Positions 25,453 to 42,581 of a stretch of 64,000 nt of DNA are shown piece by piece; the stretch's first letter is position 1, and each line of letters starts with the position of its first letter. The notes beneath the pieces were generated by a model. The model was not told where the DNA came from. It searched no databases and was given only the letters and a program-made list of their open reading frames with translations. Where the stretch lies: the NCBI GenBank assembly GCA_013433145.1, contig CM024168.1:12780184-12844183 (forward strand). Direction: 5' to 3'. The translations under genes and the position numbers were made by a program. This stretch comes from Ascaris suum. Lineage: Eukaryota > Nematoda > Chromadorea > Rhabditida > Ascarididae.

Positions 25453-28400
25453 TCACTCATTGGAAAGCACCGCTTCTGCAGCGCTTTCCCAGCAGTGTGG
25501 TTTAACTGAACGAATTTAATGCGAACAATACACTTGCTGGATAACTAATCAAATTCTGCGCAAAGAACGATTTGCACATACAACAGTAACATTTGTATGG
25601 CATCGCAAAAGGCGAGTGGAAGGATGCCGGTGGATTTGATTCGTGAACGAATTGCCTATATTTGAAGAAAGAAGTTTCTCCCTCACAGGACGAGGCTAAC
25701 TCGGTCTGACAACGCTCAGATAAACTTCTGCTGCAAGTGCAACTCATCATAGCAACCTTCTCAACTGTCACCATACCATGCTAATCTAATAACAGCTATT
25801 ATTATTAAGTCACTTTCATACCATGTAATATGACAGGAAGGGAAGAATCTAAGCGTGATATGACGACATGCCACTAGGCCGTCGTTTAGGTATATGGATA
25901 GACAAAAGAAAATTTTTTGAAAACACAGCTCACCTTTTCTCCCATTGACCGGCTGGGGCAACGGTTCCGTCGGGACCTCTGGGAGTTTGAGTGGTTCCTC
26001 GCTATCAATTAGAGCCTGAAGTTCCGACTCCACCTCTTCTAGGTCTGTTTCGCTTAGTTTTCCACTAAGCAGCTTGGATATTTCCTGAAAGTATGTGCTG
26101 AAGTGTCTCTAGACTTTCGTGCTGTAGGTTTCGAGAAGACATCATCATAGCGTAAATGTAAATCAACCATCTAGTTCATCCGAAACCACGAACAACATCC
26201 TACAACTACGCATAGAAGCCACATCCACTCTCACAAGCGAATAGATGACAGATTCTCTGAGAGAAATCCTCAAATACTTGGAAACTTGAAGCACATCGGA
26301 AGTAATCAGAGGAGTCTCTGAACGAAGTTTACTACAAGTTCTAACGCCGAGAATGCTAAGTGTAAGATCCAGGGACCAATGGAAAGTTTCCATTGGTGGC
26401 TTCCTCGACCACTTCTCGTTAATAATTAAGTCTGAGATGTTTTCGTCTTCCCGCGAGCTGAATCACTTTAATGGAACAAACACTACAATTTTCTACATTT
26501 GCCAATATCAACTAAAGACCCCTTATGAGCTTGATGGTGTCCACGATAAGATAAACATGTTATCCTTAACCGCACCTCCCACCCCCCCCCCCCTCTTGCT
26601 TCACACGAGCAATCCGAACCCTTTATGGGACCTTCAGTGCCATCAAATCAGATAGAGCAATTACTTCCTGATATTCTGCAGCTTCCTGCGTTTCCTCCAT
26701 TATCTTCTCAACTTCTTCGATCGAGAACATCTGAAATAGTAAACAGCTGTAAAGACGGGAGAGTGAGAAAAAGAGAGAAGCTGAAGAGAACAGTGAACAA
26801 ACGGCTTGAAGTACCGAAAGACTAATCAATATCCAAAGTGTATTTTGCCTTAAAAAAGAATCCAATCGTCATATTAATAGTTAAACAGCTAATTGCATTT
26901 CCACTAATGAGGTTAACAAAAATCCCCAACGACACGAGTCAAATCAATATTTATTTTTAAGAAGACGCGTATGCGGCAGACTATAAAGCTCCCGATAGCT
27001 GCGAATCAACAGCCGCTTTTTTACCTTCCTGAACCCTTCCCTTTCCTTTTCGTCATGTGTAGATAGCAACATGACGCAGGTCTTCACTTTTTATGGAATC
27101 CCCAAACCACCTCCATCCTCCAGAAACAAAATGAATGCATCCATCAAAGCGAAGGAGGAACAAACGGGAACAATGTGAACATTCCCCTCCATTCAATGAG
27201 TCGAATTATCCAGCCATACCTGATTCATTTGTTTGAGTGCTTCATTGCCGCTTTTCAATCCTTCGACGACTCTCCTCTCGATTTCAGCAAATTCCAAATC
27301 ATGCACCTATGATTGATACATAACTGATAAGACATCACATTTTTCATGGGAAGGACGAGTAAAACCACTTTTCTGAAGTGAAGACAGAGACCCCGACGAG
27401 CACAGGTGGCTGCCCTAAAATCTTGACAGCTAAATTTTACTACTTAGCTGTAGGAATGCTCCACTTTTCGCGAACCTATACTACAACTAATTACTTCCGC
27501 GCCCAAGTTCACTTCCAAGCCGACCATGATGCGAGTTAATGTACCACGTAGAGGTCACCTTCAGATGATGCTAGAAATATCGGCTTCTTCAGATGAAAAG
27601 CAATCCCAAAGAGGGGAAAAATGAGCAGCGAGAATGTCGCTCTCCGAATCTGGAGAGGAAACATCAGGGTTTCGAGTTGCCGCTGCTCGCTGCTCTTCCT
27701 TTCGCCTCAAAAACGATTTTGTGTGATCGCCTTAAAAAGGCCCTACTAGTTATATTTCGGGATAATAATGCGTGTTTATTTCAGGCGAACGTTTCGAATT
27801 TTGATTTTACGTCGGCGAATCAGAACAAAACAATTTTTTCTGCAAGGTTTGCATTGGCAATCAGATGGGGAGATCACGAAATCGCCGTTTATTTTTTGTC
27901 GGTAAATCACGAAATCGGTTTATCAAGCGAATCGAATGCAAAAACGCACACTGCACCAACTCTTCATTACCGAATCTTTCGGGCACATTTAATTAACCAT
28001 TTAATTCACGAAACTGCACGGAATGGAAGCGTTCTCAGAACGAAATTATTTGCAGTCTTTATTGATGCAACAGTTGTTGAGAGTTATAAATTCTGCGCTC
28101 AAACTATCCGTACAATAAGTTATTTGCAAACCAACAATTATTATTCCTTTCCACTGAAGTAACTCCGCCGCATTTGAATTATTATTCTCTATCACTTCAA
28201 CAATTTCGACGTTTACAGGTTGAGCAGATTTATGGCGTATGTTACTTGAATAATTATGGGACATATCGAAGGAAATAAATATGTAAATGTCTCAGATATA
28301 CTCACACAGAGGATATGACTATAAAGAAATGCTCCCCTTATAAGGCATTAAACATACCATTCTATCGATCTGATCCAATTGTTTGAGTGTACGTTCAATA

Positions 28401-30644
28401 ATTGTCTCTTGATATCGTTTCTTCTTTAGCAACAAAAGAGCTCGGCTACAAATTACTCGAGTAGTACAAAGAGGCACTAGTATATCAAAAATTTTCGAAA
28501 TGAAATAAAACATTGTTGAGTAGTTGCTTGGAAGAGAGAGTAATAAAGAAAGCAGGGGTGGTGATAAGGGAAGGAAGGCGACGACAAAAGCTTTGGGATT
28601 CCGATGGAAATTCTGTTATTAAATAAACACAACGCAATATTTCATTTTCTAAGCGGTAAAAAAGTTCTAAGGAAAAGCTCAAAACCTCAGAAAAATTCGA
28701 TATTAATGAATCGTTATGATGGCCAACTGTAATTTCTTCATAAGAACGAAGGAGGCTAATGACGCTTGGTATGTTTAACCACGGCTAATACACATGCCTT
28801 CCCCTTCCCCCTCCCATCAGAGTTCGTGAAAAAAAAAAGAATGTGATATCACAAAAACCAGATCCAATCAACATCAAGTAATCCTCGCTTAAGTTCCGTT
28901 CTCACCCTGCACTCCTTCCTCCCCTTCAGTTTTCTAAGAGCACAATGCACTGTAATGATTTCATCACCTCTTGCAGAATGCCGATTCTAAGCAGATCATG
29001 GATCGGTCACCTGTGGCAAGCGCCCTTTTCACAGGTCGCGCAAATATACGAAACCTCAACGATCGCGCAATACCGTCGATTCTCACCTTTCGATCAACGG
29101 TATTGTTTGGTGTCGAATGCCAGAACACTTCTATCCTTCAACACATGGAGGAGAAGCAAGAGTTCAGCGACGATCCCCTCCAACCGATGGATCTTCACCT
29201 ACTGTGAATCCAAATTTTCGCATCATTTGTTTCAGTGTAACAGGGAAAATGAAATTTAGGGAAAGAAAAAACATTTCTAAACTACACGAGAGGAGCAAAG
29301 TGGAAACGGTGTCAACAGTCTCGCAATGAGACGAATTTTAGTTTCATAGAAGCCAACTGAAGAAATAAAGATGAGAGAACAGACTCTTTTCTGCCGTCTC
29401 TGATGAGTTGCTTCGCCATTCCCCTCTCGCGATCCATTTGCTTCTCATTTCGCCTCACATATTGTTTTATTTTATCGCGCTGAGTTTTTAATTGCTGAAA
29501 ATTAAAAAAAAATCACTGAATTTCTTCAACTGAAAGAAATATTTGAATGAGATATTCGTATTATAAAGAGTAGCCGTTACCTTGAATCGGAACGAATCAG
29601 TGAAACAATCGACCGCTAATCAATAATGTCACCGATACAGTCTTCTTCGTATAAAAATATACCGCAGGTTTTTCGAGAAAAAATCAGCAAATATTTTCAG
29701 TCTTTAATATATCGTTTTTAAAAATACGCTTAACCCCAAAAACGTACTTCTGACATACTCTTAATACTATTTTGTACTCATTTCCGAAAAATGAACTTTA
29801 GAAGTTATTATACAGCGTCAAATATCACCCTCGAACACTTTATTCTGCCGCTATAATGTAAAAAACCGTTTTGGTAATAACATTGGATACATTCGACACG
29901 AAATAAAACTTTCTGGCAAAAATAATTTCCGGCAAACCGATATAACTGCTGCTACGCTAGTGAAATCTCCGTTACAGATAATTCGATAATATCGATAAAT
30001 GCGGTGAGGATGTTGTTTTTGCTAAGCGAAGGTGAAGGGGGATCGCGTGAATCTATCAGAATTAAACGAGGGTGTAGTTCACTTTCAAAAACCAAAGAAT
30101 TAAGAATATGCGAATGTACCCGTCGATGCAACAATGAATCTGCATCAATTATTTGCACTGTCTCAATTTTGAGTCACCGCCAAGTGGTTTAGTATCAACC
30201 CCCCCCCCCCCTCCACTACCGAGGCAGCTACCGGAGCGAGTGGAAACTTGGAAGGGAACGATTATTCGATGCGACGAAATCCCACAACAAAATTTGGGTT
30301 TGCCCTAGTTGTCTGAGAAACGACCGTTTCTGGCCAAACACCCAATTATTGCAAATATTAAAATCGTCGTACGACAAGCATGGCGACTGCAGTGGGGAAA
30401 GAAGTTAGCGGGACTCTGTGGAAGAAATCACCTGTTTCAGCGTCTAAATGAACCAATCGAATTTAAAAACCTTCCAGTTTCCTCAGGTGGATCAATACTG
30501 CCGCGATGAACGCACTACAAAAACTGAGCCCCCTTTTGCACAGAAAATGCAGAATAGCTGTGGAAAAGAACTCACCAGGATCGCTTGATCTTGTTGGGAG
30601 ATAGGAGGTGGTGATCGATGACGCTTTCCGAACAGGTTACCCAT
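25453..30644 (-). CDS. vps-20: ESCRT-III subunit Vps20/CHMP6, 7 exons
   Basis: Exons, 5' to 3': 30576-30644, 29385-29494, 28358-28445, 27220-27306, 26665-26730, 25934-26084, 25453-25505. All phases agree, giving 207 residues (human CHMP6 is about 201). The start MGNLFGKRHR carries the Gly2 myristoylation site typical of Vps20. The Snf7-fold helices read QLKTQRDKIKQYVRR, RALLLLKKKRYQE, FAEIERRVVEGLKSGNEAL and FSIEEVEKIMEETQEAAEYQ. Residues 174-183 (LPEVPTEPLP) form the MIM2 motif that binds the Vps4 MIT domain. Vps20 links ESCRT-II to Snf7 assembly on endosomes in multivesicular body formation. The last exon (ends AAEAVLSNE) is inferred mainly from phase and position; the rest is very secure. 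Confidence 0.95.
28977..29207 (+). CDS. Candidate exon nested antisense in vps-20 intron 2
   Basis: A strong acceptor (CACCTCTTGCAG) is followed by 76 open codons and a TGA. The sequence includes MDRSPVASALFTGRANIRNL and ends LQPMDLHLL. Local GC is higher than in the surrounding intron and all three plus frames are open for long stretches, so openness alone is weak evidence. No family recognised. If real, it is either the last exon of a plus-strand gene nested within vps-20 or a processed insertion. Confidence 0.25.
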   Translation, partial: NADSKQIMDRSPVASALFTGRANIRNLNDRAIPSILTFRSTVLFGVECQNTSILQHMEEKQEFSDDPLQPMDLHLL

Positions 30645-33600
30645 TACCACCTTAACAACACCTCATTTTAGTGAGGAATGAAAATAAGCGCATGCAGGGA
30701 GGGATTGAAAGCGAAGTATTTCCCTGCACCATAATAAGGAAACTGCGTCAAGAAGAAGAAAGAGACGCTAATAAATGCCTCTATGTTCACCAGGTCTGAG
30801 CCGGAATCCCCATTTTGGAATCCCAGGAGCTTTTTTTAATTTCAGCTTCGGTTTCATCGGTTAGATAATTTCAGGGCTAGACCTAATCCTGCTCTCGAGT
30901 GATAAAGGGCCTAACGCATGACCATATGGAGATGAGTCAAACGTGGTTCATATTCGACCCCGATTAAGTGAGAGCCCATTGCATAACCGGGGACCGGTCT
31001 TAACTCATACCTACAACCTTCTGGCCTAAATTCCTAATTCCACCGGTAGCCCAATCGGAAACGAAACTGGGAATCGATACAACAGACTTGGTCAGACATG
31101 TGTGATTCAGGAATTGCCTTAGGAACTCCTATGCCAGAATTGTTCGATGAGTAACAGACTCGTTTCCGAAGAACTTCTTGCGTGGTCATAACGTTGCTCC
31201 CTTAAAGCTGTCGGGCTGAAGCATAACATCGTAGACATAAGCGCTAAGTCCTGCTAACTACAAAAGAGTAATGCGAAAGAACTTTTCGTCTCACAACAAA
31301 AACTAACGAGCCAAAAAGTAGACACGAAATACCAGGCCGGAATATGCAAATTTGTAAATGCGACGATTATTTCCTCATTCCGTTGAAACGACAAAGTTGG
31401 CGAAGTGCCAGAACGGCTGTCGGATAAAGGCCCATAGCACATTGGGTCGTCACATAAACGCACCACTCCCCTGTTGAGCGTGGAATAGATAGCAATTTTT
31501 CATCCTGTGTGGATAGGGCACAAAAGAAGGACATGTGTCCCGAGATGATTCAGACACAGAATCTGCAAAAACGTTTTGACGAGTGTTTCGTGCCTTAATT
31601 GGATGTATACGACTGGACTGTCACCGCCGGAACGTCCCTCAGAAAGTTTAACAATCCACTCAACAATCTGTTTGCCATTTCCGGTTAACACATCCAGAAA
31701 ATGTTAAACGTATCCTTCAACCGATGCAGACAATCCACCTCCGGTTGCATTTCGACCCCAAACTTAATATACAACCTGTAAACATACGTTTCCAACAGGC
31801 GAATACTGTTTGCTACGAAAATGAATTCTAATGTATCAACACTCTCAGCCGATTTGATTTGCTGATAGCACTGAATGAATCAGATTGCAAGGAAACGGAT
31901 TGCCTGCAGCGATTGAAGACATTCTCAAATGATATCCTTGTAAAAGGGAAATACCGAACATCGACATCTTTTCTATTCGAGCAGAACATCCGAGCACACA
32001 GTGATAAAACAACCTGATCTTATCATTCAACTTGATGCATTTGGATCACCACAGCTTCTTCTTTATTTCGATGAGGTGGAATTGCAGCTATAATCGAGAA
32101 TAACAAATAATTTGCATCGTACAAGCATTAAATGGCCATATTATTTCTTTTAGAAATGTGGAGTGCTGTTGAAATTTCAAATAAGCTGCTTAATCAGACT
32201 GTTTTGATTGCATCGCACATTGATCTCGCCCCGATCATTCAGTATCGATTGTTAGTTATTAATGTGGCATCTCCCGTGAAAGTACTCAGGAAGCAGCAAT
32301 TGTAGGTAGGGATTGGGAGAGAATTGAGGCCGAATGAAGGTCCAGATAAGATATTAATAAGTAATTTTGATTATATCAGTGGCATTAAAGCAGAAGGCCA
32401 CAAACACACAACGACAGGACTCTTCGGAGTTTTCGGGAAGCTTCCTGTATCCCATTCCCAGTGAAAAAAAAGGACTAGTTCACACAAGCAACTTATTTCC
32501 CTGATGAATGCTCGATGACTCGAAGATTTACCTTCATTTGAGGACTTCGAGTATTTTTAAAAACACCTGGAATTTATCTTATATAAACTGCCGCCGGAGA
32601 TGAAATCATCTACGCGTCCTTCTCCGTCGTCTTCGAAGAAAGCGTCTTATAATTATACTGTCCTGTAGTAGTTGGGTTCATGTAGCACATGTGTTTTGCT
32701 TCTCATGATGGTCGATATACATCGTGTGTCATTAGGCATGGCTGGTCTCAGAGCGATGCTTCAGACTGCTTTTGAAATTGATCGTTGATAGAATTGATCA
32801 GACACGGATTTATATACTAACCAGCGCTCTCATAAATTCGATTGCCGAATTCATTGACCGCATTAAAGATAATCAAAGAAAGAGATGCTCTTTCTTGTAA
32901 ATAGCAAAGAATTAGGTTTTTTTTTTGTTACAGGTGCTGTACAAGCAGGTGTTTTTTGTATAGGCACATACTGTCTCGCACATATTCTATGTCTGTAAAC
33001 TCAGAGAAAGAAAAAGGTTGTGGAGGGAGGAAGGAAGTGGAGTGTTGGCGACATTCTTTCCTCACAAACAACAAAGAAGACTGCCGAAGAAATGGGAAAA
33101 CTGTCCTTCAATCATTCGGTTTCCATCATCACAATTTGGTGCGCACACTAGACGATGCTCTCACATAACAACCAAGAGATTAACACCATTATTGCTCTTC
33201 CCTTCTAAACTGAAGCCGCACATTTGTAATACTTGACGTCTCTCGTCTAGAGACCTGTATATGTACCTGTATTCAAATTTCAACCCTCATTTGTTAGATG
33301 ATACATGTAACTCCTAAGATATTTCCGCTTACTTTCACGATGAGTGAAGAAAAGTACAAAACTGCAGTAATATGCTTGAGGAGAAAATATCTCAAGCACA
33401 TCGATGGGATAGAATTACAGGTGTTACAGATGGGAATTGTCAACTCCGAACAGAACTGAAGCTTAACTCTTCGGTCTTGAAGGACATTACATTACATTGG
33501 GCGCAGGTCAGCTGAGCTTTTCAAAAGAATCCTCAGCCCTTCCTCAATCGCACCCCCATACCTATTGAAGAAAGCTTCACAGTCTGAAATCAAATTGTCC

Positions 33601-34330
33601 GCATTGCTCTACCAAACATGTCACCTTGACTTCTCCCACCCCCTCCCCGCCTTTCCTCCTTCTTCTTCCTTAAGGGCTCACCCCGTTGTATAGCTACTAT
33701 TAGGTTTCAACCTTTGGCAACCAACCAAAATTGAAATTTGAAACGATCGTTGCGAGACACTTGCGCAACATAGAGGCGTGCGATAGGCTAGTGTCGTCGG
33801 TTGAAATCGAAGAGCTGTGTCGTTTAGTGTGCGAACGAGGAAGGTGCAGTGCGGTGTTGAGCGTGTGCTGATATGTCGATGCAGCTTGTAGTGGGTGAGC
33901 CGGGTGCTGATGTGATTTCATCGCACTTTTTTTGTGGTCGATGTTAATTCAGCAAATCTGCGGCATTCTATTCGTACTTGAAGGGAGCAGCATTGACGGT
34001 GCACTGTGTCGTAAGCATGGATGGTGGTTTTCCTGGAGGTTCACTTACTTGGTATTAAACCCTTATTGCACCTATTTCTGCATTTCGATTGTTCCCATTC
34101 GTTCACTCGTTCATTGCATATAGTTAAAGTTGGTATTAGTTTCATTACGTCAAGTCAATAAACTGTGCTCGTGAAATGTTTCCGGTGTTGTGTTGTGGAA
34201 CTCGGCCTCTAAAGGTACTGCTCCCTGATTAGTGAAATGACTTTTTAAATGTAGTTGTGTTGTTTCCGAGCGTTCGCTACTCTTGCAGTACCTCAACAGC
34301 GTAATTTTTCCGCTGCTCAGTTTATTTCCT
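30645..34330. other. Divergent intergenic region between vps-20 and mif
   Basis: Contains upstream sequence for both divergently transcribed genes and a 13-nt poly(C) near 30199-30211 just inside vps-20. At 30800-31700 several interrupted minus-strand ORFs suggest decayed transposon sequence, but I could not identify a reverse transcriptase, integrase or transposase motif. Confidence 0.4.
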
Positions 34331-34350
34331 GCCTTTCCTTAACCCTTCAG
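34331..34350 (+). promoter_or_regulatory. Possible trans- or cis-splice acceptor upstream of the MIF start
   Basis: A pyrimidine-rich stretch ending CCCTTCAG sits 33 nt before the MIF ATG. That is a typical position for spliced-leader addition in nematodes. It could also be the acceptor of a 5'UTR intron. Confidence 0.35.
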
Positions 34351-34383
34351 AAGGACTTTTGGGTGGCAAACGGTCAGTCGACT

Positions 34384-35793
34384 ATGCCGTGCTTCACTAT
34401 CAACACGAATGTGCCGTCAGACAAGGTTCCACAGGACTTCCTCAAGAAGACCTCTGCGCTCGTTGCGAAGTCCCTCAGCAAGCCTGAGAGCGTAAGAACA
34501 CTTCAATCGTTTTTAATGTGTTCGCTTTGCAGGGAGTGTTTGCCTAGAAGGACAGGGAAAGTTGGGGAGGGGGATGAGGTGGGGTGGTACCCCGCTTTCA
34601 GCATTGCAGCCGGTGCCCTGAAAAGCGTGAAGATTCTAGCAGTAATTTCTCATGAAAAAATTTGCTTCAAAAGGTAGCTGCATTTTTGAGCTATATGGCC
34701 CAACTTCAACCAAGTCAGGCAATCTCGAATTCCTTCAGCTTTGGTTCGTTTGACAGAGGTGGACCTTTTCAGCACAAATTGCCCGCCGTCACACATTTTC
34801 GACCTTCTTCCGAACAAACATTTCTTGTAACGTGGTTCGTGTATAGAATGCATGAGAGTAATGTTTTGTAAGATCTGAACTGAAGTGGAAGGAGTTATTG
34901 AGAAGAGAAAGAGGAAGTACCGCTTAACCCAGAACTATTTTTGGCTTCTCGCTAAGACGTCTTTATTTAAGTTCGTGACTGACTCTTGAGCCAACAACTC
35001 CATCAGGGCTGTGAGATATCGACCTGCGAAAACTGTCGTATCTGAAAAACTTGAAATCGTAGCTGGCGACTCGAACACGTGATTCACTAAACATTCCTAT
35101 TATCTCGCTGCCAGAGAGCCCATTTCAGTATGTGGCAGTACGCGTGAACCCCGACCAGCAAATGACCTTCGGAGGGAGCGCCGATCCATGCGCCGTATGC
35201 ACCCTGGAATCGATTGGTGCTGTAGGAGGCAGCCGCAACAACGCTCATGCCGAGAAGCTGTACAAACATCTCAACGAAACGCTTGGCATCCCCAAGAACA
35301 GGTGAGGCATTTAGTGATGTAGTCTTGGGCTTTGCTGCTATGCTTGAATTCTCTGCATTTGTGCGTTAAAAGATGCGTATGAGTTGAGGTGTGTGCAATA
35401 GTTGGGTTGTGATTCGGTCGTCGAGTGCAATACAATAGCTGTTGACAGGTTTTGGTTAAGGATGGGCACTGTCCTCATACCTCTTTTCCTTGCTGCTGCC
35501 ATCCCCGCTCCCCCTCCCCCTCTTCACCAACAGTAGGAAAGTGGTTTCACTCATCCCATATATGGTCATCACCGTGAATGTTGACTAATTTCGTAGGGGT
35601 CTTCTTTCTTGGCATTATATGTGCACATCATAAGAAAGATGTTTACAAATTTGCGCCCATCTTTCCGTCCCACGGAGGTGCAATAATATGATTCGTCTTC
35701 GGGCACTAAAGGGATACTCTTTCCAGAATGTACATCAGCTTCGTCGACATTGATCCCACTACGATGGCGTATAATGGATCGACCTTCGCTTGA
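34384..35793 (+). CDS. mif: Macrophage migration inhibitory factor homologue, 3 exons
   Basis: Exons 34384-34491, 35129-35301 and 35727-35793 (phases 0 and 2) encode 115 residues, the standard MIF length. It begins MPCFTINTNVPSDKVPQDFL, with the catalytic Pro that becomes N-terminal after Met removal. The sequence continues through YVAVRVNPDQQMTFGGS, the CxxC pair Cys57-AV-Cys60 (DPCAVCTLESIG), and LGIPKNRMYISFVDIDPTTM, and ends AYNGSTFA. MIF folds as a trimer with tautomerase activity. Parasite MIFs are exported without a classical signal peptide and can mimic the host cytokine (family knowledge). Retention of both the Pro and the CxxC suggests a fully functional copy. Confidence 0.96.
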
Positions 35794-38611
35794 GAACGGA
35801 GTTGACTGCTTCATCACGCTTCTCTTTTCGCACCACATCCCGCTTCACATTCTCCTCGTTGATTTGATTTCGATTTTCCATCAGATATCACTTCCGTTGA
35901 TGTTTTGTGTTTCCTCTGTCGCTGCGATATATCTCTTCTTTTATTTGGAGAAGTGATCACTTTACACTCGGCAAATGTCTCAGCATCGGAGAGGAGCAAA
36001 ATGGTTTCGACGACTGTTAATGTTTTAGGATCTCCGCCTGCGGATGGGTCGCATCTGTGGACGGGTGTTGCAAATGTTTCGCTTAATTGTTACCGGTTAA
36101 TCGTTCATTGCAGTGAATCTTTGCTAACTCTTCTAACTTTGTTGTAAATGAAGCGGCGATGTGGTCCCCTTGGTCGCAGCAAGTGATGTTGTCCAAACCC
36201 GCTGTAGCATTTGAATAAAGTCGTTTTTTCCTTCGTTTGTGAGTTTTATGAATAGAGAGCACTGTATACGCAGTAAGCTTGTAACGTGGTGGAAGTCGTC
36301 GCTACAAACAGCTATTTGCACGTGAATAACCAGTCAAGGACGCATTGCGCTAGTGAATATTGCTGCTAAAATTGTGGTGGAAGTGGTCGGATGTCACGTG
36401 GCTTTCGAATATGCGGTAAGAGGCACGAGGTCCAAAGCTCCATCATCTTTGATGTTGTGTATGCTAGATGGCAATGGTGAGGTCAACTGGGAGTTCTTGG
36501 TGAAAGCGAAAGGTTTTGAAAGAGTATTTGAGCTGTACGCGAAGTAGGTGCAAGGGCTTGCGAATAAGAAGAAGTAATGAGCCAAGGCGGACCACAAACC
36601 TTCGGCTTGCTTGTGATAGTAAAAGTGGGGGCCAGCCTTCTAGAGAATCATTCTTTTTTGTGTCCTGGTGCGTGAGGGATAGAAATGTGTGAAAAGCTTG
36701 CGAGCAAGCGGGTGGCAGATGTCTCCGAGTATCCATTCTTGCGCACTTCTGACAGCGGGGACGTTCAGTGGCTGAGATGCGGTGGGAGAGGTTTGCTTTT
36801 TTCGGTTTGGTCGTCTGCACTTGTATGGACCAGGAAATTCAGTAAAGAACGTCTGGGTGGATGGCTGGGCGTGTATTCGTTGTCGGAGGGGGGGACGCGT
36901 GCAGCACTCGGGACATTCTGGCAGGTGTCTTCGTTGGGGCGGAGCCAACTTCTACGATGATGTAAAAAGGGGGGGGGAACAACATGTTCGCAGACATTAG
37001 GTACAGCAGGTGGAGGGGGGGGGGCGCTTAAATAAACACCATATGCGCGTCCGTTGTGTGACGGGTCGCCTCTGGCATGCGTCGTTTGTGAGAGGCGTTT
37101 TGCCCGAGTCGATTTTCCCGTCGACTTGTTTCTGCTCCATTTATTATTTGAAGTCTTACACACTGCATGGAAGGCCTACAAATTCCGGATTGCTTTGTTA
37201 CATTCGGCGAAATCCAGCTATGCGCTATATGGTCTGTTGAAGCTGCAAGGGGGGGGGGGGGAGAGGAAAGAGGAAGGAGCGTGAGAACGAAGAGATTGCT
37301 ATTTCGGTCATAAATAGAACCCACCCCTTACCTACCCGATCCGGAGGACGTTCTCCTCAATTTAGCTAAAGTAGAGGTCTACTGCTGGTTCTTTATTTTT
37401 TTCACAGGCAGTTCTTGATTAAACACAACACAAAGAATCAAATGTCAAATTCCGTGCTTAGAAAGATCGCTCAGAAACAATATTTTCGGCTCAGTCGGCA
37501 TTTTTTAAAGTTGAATTCAGTGAATCGGAATTACCACTTGATGGAGAGAGAGTTACACGACCTTCTCGTAGTACATATTTGCAATTTCAGTGACGGTTTA
37601 TGAGTAACGGAGCACTCAAACAGGCGTTTGAACGCAAACCCGTAGTGTAGTGGCTAGGGATGTTTCTTTTCAGAGGGCCTTCAGAACAGAGAGGTAGCGT
37701 TCCTTGAGGGTTTTCTGAGTCATCTTGTTTGCCTTCTTTTTAAATGTGATGGTGTATGTGTAAAAGCAATGAGGTGCGATTTTGAAGGATGGGGGAGAAG
37801 AATACTCGGAGAGCGTCAGAGAATAATCAAATACAACCGGGCGGAGGGAAAATCTCAAAGATTCGTTGGCTGAACCCGGAAAGTCGGCAAAAGGTTTTCG
37901 TGAGTGGCACATACGAACACGCTCAGAATAGGATCTCCTTGTGGTCGATACGACCAGGTTGGTTTTAGCTTTTTATCAGTTGAGATGGTCCAAATTATAA
38001 GGCCCGCAGTTTCTGCATTCTTGTTGCGCTTCCAAATGTGGAATCCTTCTTTCCGTTGCTAATTTGAAGGGGTTTGTGTAGTTTGACTAGCTGAACCCGT
38101 CTATTTAGGCCGACAGGTTAGAAGCGGAAGAAGAGATAGCGATCAATGCGCAACTCAGTGACTATAATGGAATAAGCTGGCTTCATAATAGTGGCTTCAT
38201 AATGGCTTCATAACAACAGTTTCTGATGCATTGATGAAGCCGATTTCGTCGCGGTGAGCAGCAGAAGTAAGTGACACACGCAAAACGAGTGGGTAGTTCC
38301 CCGGTATCGATTGGCATCGTGTTTTAGCGGAATGACTCATTGAAACGAATGTGGCTCCGGTCGATCCGTGATGCATTTCTTATATCGATTTGTTTCTCAT
38401 CGAATATTGCGATAGAAGGGAAATGGCATTCATTTCGTAGATAATGTAGTTTCCTGTGTAAATGAGATCCGTTAGAACGTTATGAGAGCAATTGCAAAGC
38501 GAAGCGTCGTCTGCTGCATCGCCGCACTGATTGATAACTCGAAAAGGTTTTTGTTAGTTAGTGAAGCTTTCACTTAAGACTCTTTTTGCGGTGTCATGCT
38601 TGATTTTGCAG
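35794..38611. other. 3' flank of mif and unresolved 5' part of the Nup43-like gene
   Basis: An AATAAA at 36214-36219 is a candidate mif polyadenylation signal. G-rich sequence with runs near 36965, 37015 and 37249-37261 (13 G) fills the middle. The first exon(s) of the Nup43-like gene should be here, but I could not find the expected N-terminal strand motif. At 38222-38241 a short open segment ends in a GTGAGC donor but does not phase onto the next exon. Confidence 0.4.

Positions 38612-42581
<3,970 letters not shown>

Noticed and set aside
30800..31700. Interrupted minus-strand ORFs as a Pao-type retrotransposon
   Set aside because: Suggestive composition, but no reverse transcriptase, RNase H, protease or integrase motif could be read.
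37636..37680. tRNA-like string GTAGTGTAGTGGCTAGG
   Set aside because: No acceptor, anticodon or T arm follows; not a tRNA.
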